From: a bacterium
GTDB taxonomy: Bacteria > Margulisbacteria > Marinamargulisbacteria > SXXA01
Length of the DNA stretch: 9,480 nucleotides
Direction of reading: 5' to 3'
Assembly: GCA_010027915.1 (NCBI GenBank)
Contig: RGUG01000034.1
Span: forward strand, 1 to 9,480
The notes under the pieces were generated by a model, which was not told the DNA's origin, searched no databases, and saw only the letters and a program-made list of their open reading frames with translations. Made by a program: the position numbers and the translations under genes. Each line of letters begins with the position of its first letter. Positions within the stretch are counted from its first letter, which is position 1. Positions 1 through 6,675 of the stretch are shown piece by piece.

Positions 1-2
1 CC

Positions 3-794
3 TGGGTGTGGGCCCTGATCGGGTGTCTCATCACCCCCATGATAAGCCACAAAATGGACGCATCCAACAGGTCGTTGTGGTCAATGGCCGGTATCGCCTT
101 GGGGCAATCCGGTATTGCCAACCCCGATGCCGTCGGCAGCGTACTGAGCAACCCGGCGGGCATGGCCCAACGCAACTTTTTTTTGTCGTGGCAACCAGAA
201 TGGAAACAAGGGACAACCACATCATTACAAGGGGTGACCATCCAACTTGATCGGCTGGGATACGCCCAGATCCAAGACTGGCGCGATCAGACCCTTGTCA
301 CCCACACCCTATGGACCGTTGGACAAGCAGTCAATGAGCACATGAAATGGGGACTGCGGCATCATGAACGCCACATGGGGTCTGATCATTCATGGGGGAT
401 CGATGTGGGGGTGTTGTGGCAAGTCATGCCCCATCTGACGGTGGGGGGCGTGGCCTACCAATGGGTAACGGACCAACCCACCCATCAACCCCACTACCAA
501 ATCGGATGGACCTGGCATGGGCCTGGCGACGGCTGGGCCTGGAACTTGGATGGGCAACAACAGCCCAACCAAGACTGGGTCATGGTCACTGGCCTTAGCA
601 TGGTCATTCAAGACGACTTTCAGCTCCGCATGGGCCTTCATCCCTACCAATTCACCGGCGGGTTGGGCACCATGGTCGGTGCCTGTTGGGTGGATTATGC
701 CTTCGAGGCCCCCTTTTCCGGCACGGACAAAACCCATCACCTGGCCATTCGATTGGGGGGGGTTCCCACTCAACATACAAAAGAGGCAAACTAA
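3..794 (+). CDS. Outer-membrane beta-barrel protein, PorV/UPF0164/FadL-like (5' end probably beyond window)
   Basis: The frame is open from the left edge. A GTG at 6 could start a 262-residue protein, but a hydrophobic stretch (VWALIGCLI) follows at once with no basic N-region, so the true start is probably upstream. After this signal-like segment comes an N-terminal pattern typical of PorV/UPF0164/FadL-like barrels: GIALGQSGIANPDAVGSVLSNPAGMA, at about residues 29-54 counted from the GTG, with the characteristic NPAG. The rest is a series of short amphipathic strands rich in Trp and other aromatics, with polar turns, ending in a strand-like HHLAIRLGG. A role as an outer-membrane channel or assembly/transport barrel is inferred from family resemblance only. 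The stop lies one base before the aminotransferase ATG, so the two are probably cotranscribed. The gene carries T8 (177-184) and G8 (755-762) tracts. Confidence 0.7.
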   Translation, partial: WVWALIGCLITPMISHKMDASNRSLWSMAGIALGQSGIANPDAVGSVLSNPAGMAQRNFFLSWQPEWKQGTTTSLQGVTIQLDRLGYAQIQDWRDQTLVTHTLWTVGQAVNEHMKWGLRHHERHMGSDHSWGIDVGVLWQVMPHLTVGGVAYQWVTDQPTHQPHYQIGWTWHGPGDGWAWNLDGQQQPNQDWVMVTGLSMVIQDDFQLRMGLHPYQFTGGLGTMVGACWVDYAFEAPFSGTDKTHHLAIRLGGVPTQHTKEAN

Positions 795-795
795 A

Positions 796-2082
796 ATGGC
801 ACACTTGATCACCCCGTGGCAACCGCAACACCCCCCCAACCTTCACATTACCCATCGCGAGGGCGTGTGGTTGACCACCCATGAAGGGGTACGGTTATGG
901 GATGCTTGTTCGCAATTAATGGCCGTTAGCATGGGACACGCCCATCCCCGCATTAGCACGACCTTACAAGCCGCCATCCCCCAAAGTGGGCATTTGGTAC
1001 CCGGTCTGCAGTGTGAATGGCGTCAACAGTTGGGTGAGGCCATGGCCCCCCTGTTGCCAGACGGATTTGGGCCCGTCTTGCTCACCACCGGCGGGGCAGA
1101 TGCCATTGAAAACGCCATTAAAATGGCCCGTCTTGCCACCGGTCGCTCGATTATCATCACCAAAAACCGGTCCTATCATGGTGCCACCTTGGGTGCCTTG
1201 AGTGCATCGGGTGACCCAAGACGTGCTGGGTTAATGGGATTGGAAGCCCCGGGGTTTGTATCGGTCGAAACCGCTGATTGTAGGCAATGCCCATGGGAAT
1301 TGACCCCCACCACCTGTACCCAAAACTGCATCGACGCCTTACACCAACTCGTTAATACCGTGGGTCCCGAACGGGTAGCAGGTATTTTATTAGAGGGTGA
1401 ATCCGGAACCTCAGGATGCATTCCCTATCCCCCGGGGTATTGGGCGGCAGCCAGAGCACTGGCCACTCACATTGGGTGTTGCCTGATTGCCGACGAAGTC
1501 ATGAGTGGGATGGGTCGGTGTGGGGAATGGTTTGCGGTGACCGGTCATGGGGTCACACCCGATATCATCGTGGCCGCCAAAGGGCTCACCAACGGCACCA
1601 TTCCAATGGGGGCGGTCTTGATCAAACACGACCTGATTTATCCTCGCTTTGAACACGACCCCCTACCACTGGGCTTAACCTACAGTGCCCATCCCTTGGG
1701 CTGTGCCGCCGCCGTTGCCACCATCACGGCCATGACCCCCGTGGTCCATCGGGCCAAAACCATGGCCCCCTGGTGGCTGCGAACCTTGCATGATCATCTG
1801 GGAACTCACCCGATGGTTGGGAACATTCGAAGCCATGGTTTTTTGGGATGCATTGAGTTGATTGACCCGCATACCCGCACCCCCTTGGTCACACGGCCCC
1901 ACAACAGTCCGTGGGAACAAACAGTCCGAACCGCATTACTGGGTGCAGGCATCTACCCGTTGGTGAGGTGGTCCCATGTGTTTGTGGCACCACCCATTAT
2001 CGCCACCGAATCCGAATTAATCGAATTGGCCAGGCGATTGCAAACCGGCTTGCACACGTTATATGACACCCACTTCGATTGA
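796..2082 (+). CDS. Class III PLP-dependent aminotransferase
   Basis: This 428-residue protein is full length for the family. The ATG at 796 has AGAGG 9 bases upstream (782-786); the frame stays open to 517, but that extension is antiparallel in sense to nothing and simply overlaps the upstream gene in another frame. Fold-type I aminotransferase class III landmarks are in order: TTGGADAIENAIKMAR (97-112, phosphate binding), YHGAT (127-131), IADEV with the PLP-pyridine Asp at 233, MGRCGEWFA (239-247), AAKGLTNG with the Schiff-base Lys at 262, and TYSAHPLGCAAA (295-306). A four-Cys segment (C162, C165, C174, C178) matches a motif I recall from a broad subgroup of these enzymes annotated as the aspartate aminotransferase family. 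The amino donor and acceptor cannot be told from sequence; a cytoplasmic omega-amino-acid or diamine transaminase is possible. The link to the barrel gene just upstream is unexplained. A C7 tract lies at codons 12-14. Confidence 0.9.
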   Translation: MAHLITPWQPQHPPNLHITHREGVWLTTHEGVRLWDACSQLMAVSMGHAHPRISTTLQAAIPQSGHLVPGLQCEWRQQLGEAMAPLLPDGFGPVLLTTGGADAIENAIKMARLATGRSIIITKNRSYHGATLGALSASGDPRRAGLMGLEAPGFVSVETADCRQCPWELTPTTCTQNCIDALHQLVNTVGPERVAGILLEGESGTSGCIPYPPGYWAAARALATHIGCCLIADEVMSGMGRCGEWFAVTGHGVTPDIIVAAKGLTNGTIPMGAVLIKHDLIYPRFEHDPLPLGLTYSAHPLGCAAAVATITAMTPVVHRAKTMAPWWLRTLHDHLGTHPMVGNIRSHGFLGCIELIDPHTRTPLVTRPHNSPWEQTVRTALLGAGIYPLVRWSHVFVAPPIIATESELIELARRLQTGLHTLYDTHFD

Positions 2083-2105
2083 ACCCCGGTCATCGAACGG
2101 ACCGT

Positions 2106-2154
2106 CCCTCATTTAATTGAACCATTTGGTAGATCGTTGAGTGATCGATGAGGG
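2106..2154 (+). terminator. Inverted-repeat cluster after the aminotransferase, possible terminator
   Basis: CCCTCAT (2106-2112) and ATGAGGG (2148-2154) form a perfect 7-bp inverted repeat. Two smaller dyads sit inside it: ACCATTTGGT at 2121-2130 and ATCG/CGAT at 2133-2136/2146-2149. The sequence after it on the plus strand (TGTTTGGTTTGC) is only mildly T-rich, so a standard intrinsic terminator is not clear. The position, 23 bases past the aminotransferase stop, fits a 3'-end structure. Confidence 0.3.
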
Positions 2155-2184
2155 TGTTTGGTTTGCAGAGGTCTTAGTACGCTT

Positions 2185-2199
2185 AAAAAAGTAAAAAAA
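2185..2199 (-). terminator. U-rich tract downstream of the tRNA
   Basis: Read on the minus strand, this is T7-A-C-T6, about 60 bases past the tRNA 3' end. Only weak hairpins precede it (GAAT/ATTC with a 4-base loop at 2214-2225). It is a plausible but imperfect intrinsic termination site for the tRNA transcript. Confidence 0.3.
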
Positions 2200-2259
2200 C
2201 AGGAAAACAACCAGAATACCCATTCACCGGTATATGTGCCCGTGACTGGTAGGGGATAA

Positions 2260-2336
<77 letters not shown>

Positions 2337-2345
2337 GGAAAGACC

Positions 2346-2374
2346 AGTATAAACGCCCAGAACAGGATCGGCAA
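2346..2374 (-). promoter_or_regulatory. sigma70-type promoter of tRNA-Arg
   Basis: Minus strand: TTGCCG (2369-2374) and TATACT (2346-2351) separated by exactly 17 bases. The expected transcription start, about 7 bases past the -10, falls at about 2339, only a few bases before the mature tRNA 5' end at 2336. This gives a very short leader for RNase P to remove. Confidence 0.75.
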
Positions 2375-2382
2375 ATCAGAGC

Positions 2383-2417
2383 CTCGTCGCTTGGCACGCT
2401 CAGCGTGGCAATGACGA
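2383..2417 (-). terminator. Long imperfect hairpin over the asd stop codon
   Basis: CACGC TCA GCGTG forms a 5-bp stem with a 3-base loop centred on the asd stop (2400-2402). It extends past single mismatches through TTG/CAA and TCGTC/GACGA. No T-run follows on the minus strand. It probably marks the 3' end of the asd message, either as a stability element or as a weak or factor-dependent termination site. Confidence 0.4.
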
Positions 2418-3371
2418 AGAAGCCCCCATGGTCGTTCCGGGCACACTATCAAACAACGGCAACACCGCCCCGCGCATGATGTTATGAATCAAAATGGACC
2501 ATCGGGTCACCCCTTGATGACATGTCAAGTTGCCAATCAACACATGATACGGATCCAACGCCGCTGGGTGAAGCGTGGGCACATACCGAATGGGTTGCGT
2601 GGCAGCAGCAGCGTCCCACATGGCGATCAATGAGGACCTATCCAATGGATGGGGCACCGCCACATCAATCCAATGGCCCACCACCGCTGGGATACGATGG
2701 GCACTCACCGAGACCCGCAAAGAAGGAAAGAGACGATTGAGCTCCATCATGATGTGAGACTCCGTCGACTCATCGGCATGTCGCAAGGGAATCAAGTGAC
2801 GTAATTGATCATGGGGATATAAGGCATCCCCCCGTCCAGACAAGGACTGAAACGTTGAAATGATCATGGGGAAAGGGTCAATGAGGGGCAATACTGGGGC
2901 CAGTGACAAGGATAACGCAATGGTACTGCAATTGGGTATTTTGGTCATCGCATGGGCCGAAGGGGACGAGGAAGGAGAGGCCGTGAGAATCACCCGTGGG
3001 TCCAAGCGACGGTGGGGACTATTGGACACGATGGGAATGTGCTGCCGCTCAATCAAATCCTCTAAATCACCGGCACGGTCCGGAATGCTACTAACCACCA
3101 CATCAGGGGGATCGGCAATAATATCCCGAATGGAACCAATGGATTGGGGTGGCAACCAATCAGGGGCAGGCAAAGGAGCCCAATGGGGGGCATAATGTGC
3201 CACCAATCGGGCTTCTTTTTCTTGCCACACCTCATGAAAAGAACGATGCAACGACTGCGGGCTTCCCACCAAATGGGACACCGTAATATGAGGATAGGAA
3301 GCAAGATGATGGATAAAGTGACGGCCCACCAATCCCGTGGCACCCACAATCGCAACACGAATGACAGTCAT
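2400..3371 (-). CDS. asd: Aspartate-semialdehyde dehydrogenase
   Basis: The product (323 residues from ATG 3369-3371) reduces L-aspartyl phosphate to aspartate semialdehyde with NADPH, the branch step to lysine/diaminopimelate, threonine and methionine. Landmarks: the Rossmann motif VAIVGATGLVG (6-16), SNSPHRR (106-112, cf. SNA-type motifs), PNCST with the catalytic Cys138, TFQSLSGRG (163-171), an acidic helix near E194, RIPAV and GH with the probable catalytic His223, and the C-terminal HNIMRGAV (286-293). The pattern fits the archaeal/fungal-like branch of the family better than the E. coli type. It is slightly short (usual about 340-350). An in-frame TTG at 3405-3407 would add 12 residues, but it lies inside the probable -35 box, so the ATG is preferred. 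There is no Shine-Dalgarno before the ATG. Confidence 0.88.
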   Translation of the reverse strand: MTVIRVAIVGATGLVGRHFIHHLASYPHITVSHLVGSPQSLHRSFHEVWQEKEARLVAHYAPHWAPLPAPDWLPPQSIGSIRDIIADPPDVVVSSIPDRAGDLEDLIERQHIPIVSNSPHRRLDPRVILTASPSSSPSAHAMTKIPNCSTIALSLSLAPVLPLIDPFPMIISTFQSLSGRGDALYPHDQLRHLIPLRHADESTESHIMMELNRLFPSLRVSVSAHRIPAVVGHWIDVAVPHPLDRSSLIAMWDAAAATQPIRYVPTLHPAALDPYHVLIGNLTCHQGVTRWSILIHNIMRGAVLPLFDSVPGTTMGASSSLPR

Positions 3372-3378
3372 GCTGTTG

Positions 3379-3407
3379 GGTATAACACAGATTGGACCAC
3401 AGTACAA
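3379..3407 (-). promoter_or_regulatory. Candidate promoter of asd, possibly giving a leaderless mRNA
   Basis: Minus strand: TTGTAC (3402-3407), a 17-base spacer, then TATACC (3379-3384). Only seven bases separate the -10 from the asd ATG, so transcription would begin at or next to the start codon. This agrees with the missing Shine-Dalgarno. Two reasonable boxes at ideal spacing support it, but the -10 matches only 4 of 6. Confidence 0.45.
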
Positions 3408-3480
3408 AACCCAGTTAACCGATCCCCACCCTTGCCCCTATCACCTCACGGTTGGAAACCCATCCCCCGATCGTTGGGCC

Positions 3481-3492
3481 CCTCAAATGAGG
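3481..3492 (-). terminator. Small hairpin after the GT9 gene
   Basis: CCTCAAATGAGG is a compact 4-5 bp stem starting 17 bases past the GT9 stop. No T-run follows on the minus strand, so termination here is only a possibility. The remainder of the 138-base gap between GT9 and asd holds G/C runs and the asd promoter. Confidence 0.2.
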
Positions 3493-3509
3493 AGATCCCC
3501 CCTTCAGCT

Positions 3510-4970
3510 TTAGGCATGCCCATCATCAAAGGCTTTGAGCATGCTTGCCATGAAGACAGCGTCCGTTTGAAAGGGATGGGTCAAGGACACCATGACAGGG
3601 GGAACATATTGCCCCAAAGCCGACACATGCCGCACCCATCGCATCAACCGACTGGGCCGAGGCAAATGCACACACCCAATATCATAACGAATCAACAACG
3701 CACACCACCGCCACCACTGCCAGCGAGGAATACAGTGAATGACGCGTTCAGACAACTGGGCGTGGGCCGCCATCATCCGTCGAATCTCATGCTGGTGGGT
3801 ACTCAGCATCACCTCGGCCCCCCATTGCCGCAAGCCGTCGACATGGGCCATGGCCAACGGAATATCTGCCACATGGGTGACATAGACCATATGCGACACA
3901 CTGTGCTTGAGCCATTCTCGCCGATCAACCGGTACCATCACAGCCGGTGGGTGATGCCACAACGCATCAATGGCCGCCACCACCTCATCGGTTTGGATGG
4001 GGGTCAAGCAGTCCGGTTTCTTGCACCCCGGCTTGCACCACAGGTGACACGAAAAGGCATGCGATACCACCTGATGGGGGGTGGCCCAAGGCCCCCAGCG
4101 CAATGGCTTCACAAATTTGGACGGGGCAATGCTCACCACTGGGGTGCCCAAGGCAGCGGCAATATGGGTGGGCCCCGTATCGGTCCCTACCACCACCCTG
4201 GCGTGATAAACCAAGCCAATCAAGGCCTCCAAACTGGTTTTTCCTCCCAAATCAATGACTGGTTGCTGACTCAATGCCCGGATATCCGCCAACCGTTGAA
4301 TATCATCCGGGGTGGCACCGGTTAACACCACTTGGAGCCCTTTACCACCCAATTCATCGATTAATTGTGCATATCGTTCACGAAGCCACATGCGATTACC
4401 CCCACCGGAACTGGGATGGATGATCACAAACCGCCGACTGATTAACTGATGCTCTGCCATGAGGGCTTCGGCGTCGTGTTTCATGGCATCCGTTACAGGG
4501 ATATGCATGTGAGATGACAAGGAAATATCCGGTCGGATGGCCCAAATAAGTCGGGCACTGAGTTCGGTTTCATGCAACATCACATTACGAAAGGGTTGGG
4601 GAATCCGATGGGTTAAAAAGGGCGATAACAGCACGCGATTGGCATCCCCAATTCGAAATGGTATGCCCGCCAAGGTGACCAACGCCGTGTAATACCCCGT
4701 ATTAAACGGTAAAAACACCATCGAGAACCCATAGCCCCTAATATGCTTGACATACGACCAAAACCCCCGCAGGCCCCTGGCTGACCCCATTTTTTTCCAA
4801 TCGGGAATGACCGCATGAATATCGGGGTGATGTTGGGTCAGGGGAATGGTATAGGGTTGTTGCAGGGTATAAATCTCGGCATCCGGATAGGCACGGCGAA
4901 TGCTCCCAATCAGTGGCATCATCAGGACCACATCCCCAATCGCATCGGGTCGAATCACCAAAATACGCAT
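3510..4970 (-). CDS. GT9 (ADP-heptose-type) glycosyltransferase with extra C-terminal GT-B-like half domain
   Basis: Family 9 members transfer heptose or a related sugar onto lipid A-core or other surface glycans at the inner face of the inner membrane. Counting from ATG 4968-4970 (486 residues), the start MRILVIRPDAIGDVVL is the classic N-terminus, with the catalytic-type Asp13. Further landmarks are IIHPSSGGGNRMW (183-195), VLTGATPDD (215-223), GTDTGPTHIAAALGTPVVS (262-280) and a four-Cys segment (C308, C312, C316, C321) common in the family. The usual domain ends near 340. Residues about 345-486 are extra: MVYVTHVADIPLAMAHVDGL, WGAEVMLST, LLIRYDIGCVHLPRPSRL and PPVMVSLTHPF, in the order seen in the acceptor half of a GT4-type GT-B enzyme, with no donor half. 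An ATG at 5004-5006 would add MGKVGKVWYDRA with a G6 run just upstream and cannot be excluded. Acceptor and sugar are unknown. Confidence 0.85.
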   Translation of the reverse strand: MRILVIRPDAIGDVVLMMPLIGSIRRAYPDAEIYTLQQPYTIPLTQHHPDIHAVIPDWKKMGSARGLRGFWSYVKHIRGYGFSMVFLPFNTGYYTALVTLAGIPFRIGDANRVLLSPFLTHRIPQPFRNVMLHETELSARLIWAIRPDISLSSHMHIPVTDAMKHDAEALMAEHQLISRRFVIIHPSSGGGNRMWLRERYAQLIDELGGKGLQVVLTGATPDDIQRLADIRALSQQPVIDLGGKTSLEALIGLVYHARVVVGTDTGPTHIAAALGTPVVSIAPSKFVKPLRWGPWATPHQVVSHAFSCHLWCKPGCKKPDCLTPIQTDEVVAAIDALWHHPPAVMVPVDRREWLKHSVSHMVYVTHVADIPLAMAHVDGLRQWGAEVMLSTHQHEIRRMMAAHAQLSERVIHCIPRWQWWRWCALLIRYDIGCVHLPRPSRLMRWVRHVSALGQYVPPVMVSLTHPFQTDAVFMASMLKAFDDGHA

Positions 4971-5053
4971 GGCCCGATCATACCAAACCTTGCCCACCTT
5001 GCCCATTCATCCCCCCGATCAAAAGGGGCACCCAATTAAATAAGGGGGAATGA

Positions 5054-5082
5054 TTTACGCCCCATTAAAATCACAGTATGAT
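5054..5082 (+). promoter_or_regulatory. sigma70-type promoter of the ATP-grasp/alpha-E operon
   Basis: TTTACG (5054-5059), a 17-base spacer, and TATGAT (5077-5082; 5 of 6 to consensus). The predicted start near 5089 gives a leader of about 100 bases before the ATP-grasp gene. Confidence 0.6.
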
Positions 5083-5102
5083 GGGTCCTTACAACCCATC
5101 AT
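5078..5102 (+). promoter_or_regulatory. Operator-like dyad over the -10 box and transcription start
   Basis: ATGATGGGT (5078-5086) and ACCCATCAT (5094-5102) are perfect inverted repeats of 9 bp around a 7-base spacer. The dyad begins in the -10 box and is centred at 5090, where transcription should start. ACCCATC occurs again directly downstream at 5104-5110. The placement is that of a classical repressor operator. It could instead act as a hairpin only if transcription begins upstream of it. Confidence 0.5.
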
Positions 5103-5119
5103 CACCCATCTACTATCCA

Positions 5120-5156
5120 CAGGTTTAGGGCACCTGGTCAAAGGGAATGTATCCCT
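5120..5156 (+). promoter_or_regulatory. Two tandem hairpins in the ATP-grasp leader
   Basis: CAGGT/ACCTG (5120-5124 with 5132-5136, 7-base loop) is followed by AGGGA/TCCCT (5142-5146 with 5152-5156, 5-base loop). Both lie between the predicted transcription start and the start codon. I recognise no riboswitch family. Confidence 0.3.
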
Positions 5157-5187
5157 ATCCACATTACAGACAAAAGGCGATAACAAC

Positions 5188-6675
5188 ATGCAGGTGAATC
5201 ACATGGACGCATTGGGGCAAGTACAAGATCAGCTGGTGGATTGGGGTGCCTATGCAACCGATGGTTTCTTTGACGAGTTAATGGGACCCCATCGATGTCC
5301 CAGGGAAGGGTACGAGCGGGTGGCGGCGTATTTTGCCAGCAAAACCATACGAGACCTTCAAGGTCGACAGTCGTATGTTAATTCATTGTTACTCAATCTG
5401 GGGATTACCTTTAATGTGTATCACGATTCCGACGGGACCGAACGCATTTTTCCGTTTGACCTCATACCCCGGGTGATATCTGCCCATGAGTGGGCCCACA
5501 TTGAACGGGGGCTGGTTCAGCGAATTGAGGCATTAAATTTATTTATTGATGATATTTACCATCACCAATCCATCCTCAAAGATGGGGTGGTCCCCAGGGA
5601 ATGGGTAATATCATCCAAAGGGTTTTTACCTCAATTGATGGGGGTATCGCCCCCACAAGCCCGTTGGTGCCACATTACGGGGACCGACTTAATTCGGGAC
5701 CGGGATGGGATATATTATGTATTAGAAGATAACTTAAGGTGCCCTAGTGGGGTGGCGTATGTATTAGAAAACCGCGAAATCATGAAGCGGGCGTTTGCCA
5801 CCCTGGTATCATCGATGCCCATTCGATCGGTGGGTCATTATCCCAGTTGGTTGTTAGAGTTGATGCAATACGTGAGCCCGGGCTCGTCGGGTCAATGTGC
5901 GGTATTGACCCCTGGGATTTATAACAGTGCGTATTTTGAACATTCTTTTTTGGCCCGACAAATGGGTGTTGAGTTGGTGCAACCGAGTGACTTGGTGGTA
6001 CAAAACCATGTGGTCTATATGCGTACCACCCGTGGGTTCCGGCGAGTGGATGTGTTGTACCGGCGCATTGACGACACGTTTTTAGATCCCACCGTGTTTG
6101 ACCCTCATTCCATGTTGGGGATACCAGGCCTATTTGATGCCTTCAGAAAAGGAAATGTGGCCTTGGTCAATGCCCCGGGCACGGGGGTTGCGGATGACAA
6201 AGTCATTTATGCCCGTGTGCCCGAGATGATTCGGTATTACCTTCAGCAAGAGCCCCTGTTACCGAATGTGCAGACCTATATTTGTTCAGACCCGTCTGAG
6301 TTATCATATGTGTTGGACCATTTGGATCAACTGGTCGTCAAAGCCGCCAATGAAGCAGGGGGATATGGGATGTTGGTGGGCCCCCATTCTACCAAAGAGG
6401 AACAAGCCGCTTTTCGTGATAAATTAATCGCCAACCCCCGAAATTATATCGCCCAACCCACCTTACAATTTTCGAGATGTCCCTCCTTTATATCCGATCA
6501 CATTGCCGGACGACATGTGGATTTAAGACCCTATGTGTTATATGGTGAATCGGTAAAAGTATTACCCGGTGGGCTTACCCGGGTGGCACTCAAAGAAGGG
6601 TCGTTGGTCGTGAATTCTTCACAGGGCGGGGGCAGTAAAGACACATGGGTATTGGAGTCGTCATATGTTAAGTAG
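5188..6675 (+). CDS. Circularly permuted ATP-grasp type 2 protein
   Basis: ATP-grasp enzymes join a carboxylate, activated as acyl phosphate, to an amine or thiol. This permuted branch (formerly DUF404/DUF407) is a predicted peptide or amide ligase of unknown substrate. From ATG 5188 it has 495 residues, normal for the family. Recognisable blocks: WGAYATDGFFDELMGP (19-34), VISAHEWAHIERGLVQR (96-112), GTDLIRDRDGIYYVLEDNLR (165-184) with the expected acidic/Asn metal-binding pattern, YRRIDDTFLDP (291-301), NAPGTGVADDKVIYARVPEM (328-347), KAANEAGGYGMLVGP (385-399), HVDLRPYVLYG (443-453) and PGGLTRVALKEGSLVVNSSQ (460-479) followed by GGGSKDTWV. AAAGG lies 11 bases before this ATG; another ATG at 5203 has AGGTG 6 bases upstream (5192-5196) and could be the true start. 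The 3' end overlaps the alpha-E gene by 11 bases, so the two are translationally coupled. Confidence 0.9.
   Translation: MQVNHMDALGQVQDQLVDWGAYATDGFFDELMGPHRCPREGYERVAAYFASKTIRDLQGRQSYVNSLLLNLGITFNVYHDSDGTERIFPFDLIPRVISAHEWAHIERGLVQRIEALNLFIDDIYHHQSILKDGVVPREWVISSKGFLPQLMGVSPPQARWCHITGTDLIRDRDGIYYVLEDNLRCPSGVAYVLENREIMKRAFATLVSSMPIRSVGHYPSWLLELMQYVSPGSSGQCAVLTPGIYNSAYFEHSFLARQMGVELVQPSDLVVQNHVVYMRTTRGFRRVDVLYRRIDDTFLDPTVFDPHSMLGIPGLFDAFRKGNVALVNAPGTGVADDKVIYARVPEMIRYYLQQEPLLPNVQTYICSDPSELSYVLDHLDQLVVKAANEAGGYGMLVGPHSTKEEQAAFRDKLIANPRNYIAQPTLQFSRCPSFISDHIAGRHVDLRPYVLYGESVKVLPGGLTRVALKEGSLVVNSSQGGGSKDTWVLESSYVK

Noticed and set aside
15..35. LIGC as a lipoprotein signal (lipobox) in the first gene
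   Set aside because: The Cys is too close to the GTG start and the true start may be upstream. The rest of the protein is a beta-barrel, which is not normally a lipoprotein.
517..795. N-terminal extension of the aminotransferase
   Set aside because: The frame is open, but it overlaps the barrel gene, its translation is not aminotransferase-like, and the ATG at 796 has a good ribosome binding site and the expected family start.
3144..4325. Long plus-strand open frame (393 codons) opposite asd and the GT9 gene
   Set aside because: It is antisense to two clear protein families, has no ribosome binding site, and its translation is His/Pro/Arg-rich filler crossing a gene boundary.
5011..5028. 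CCCC/GGGG inverted repeat upstream of the GT9 gene as a regulatory hairpin
   Set aside because: Only 4 bp of simple G/C runs, which are abundant throughout this window.
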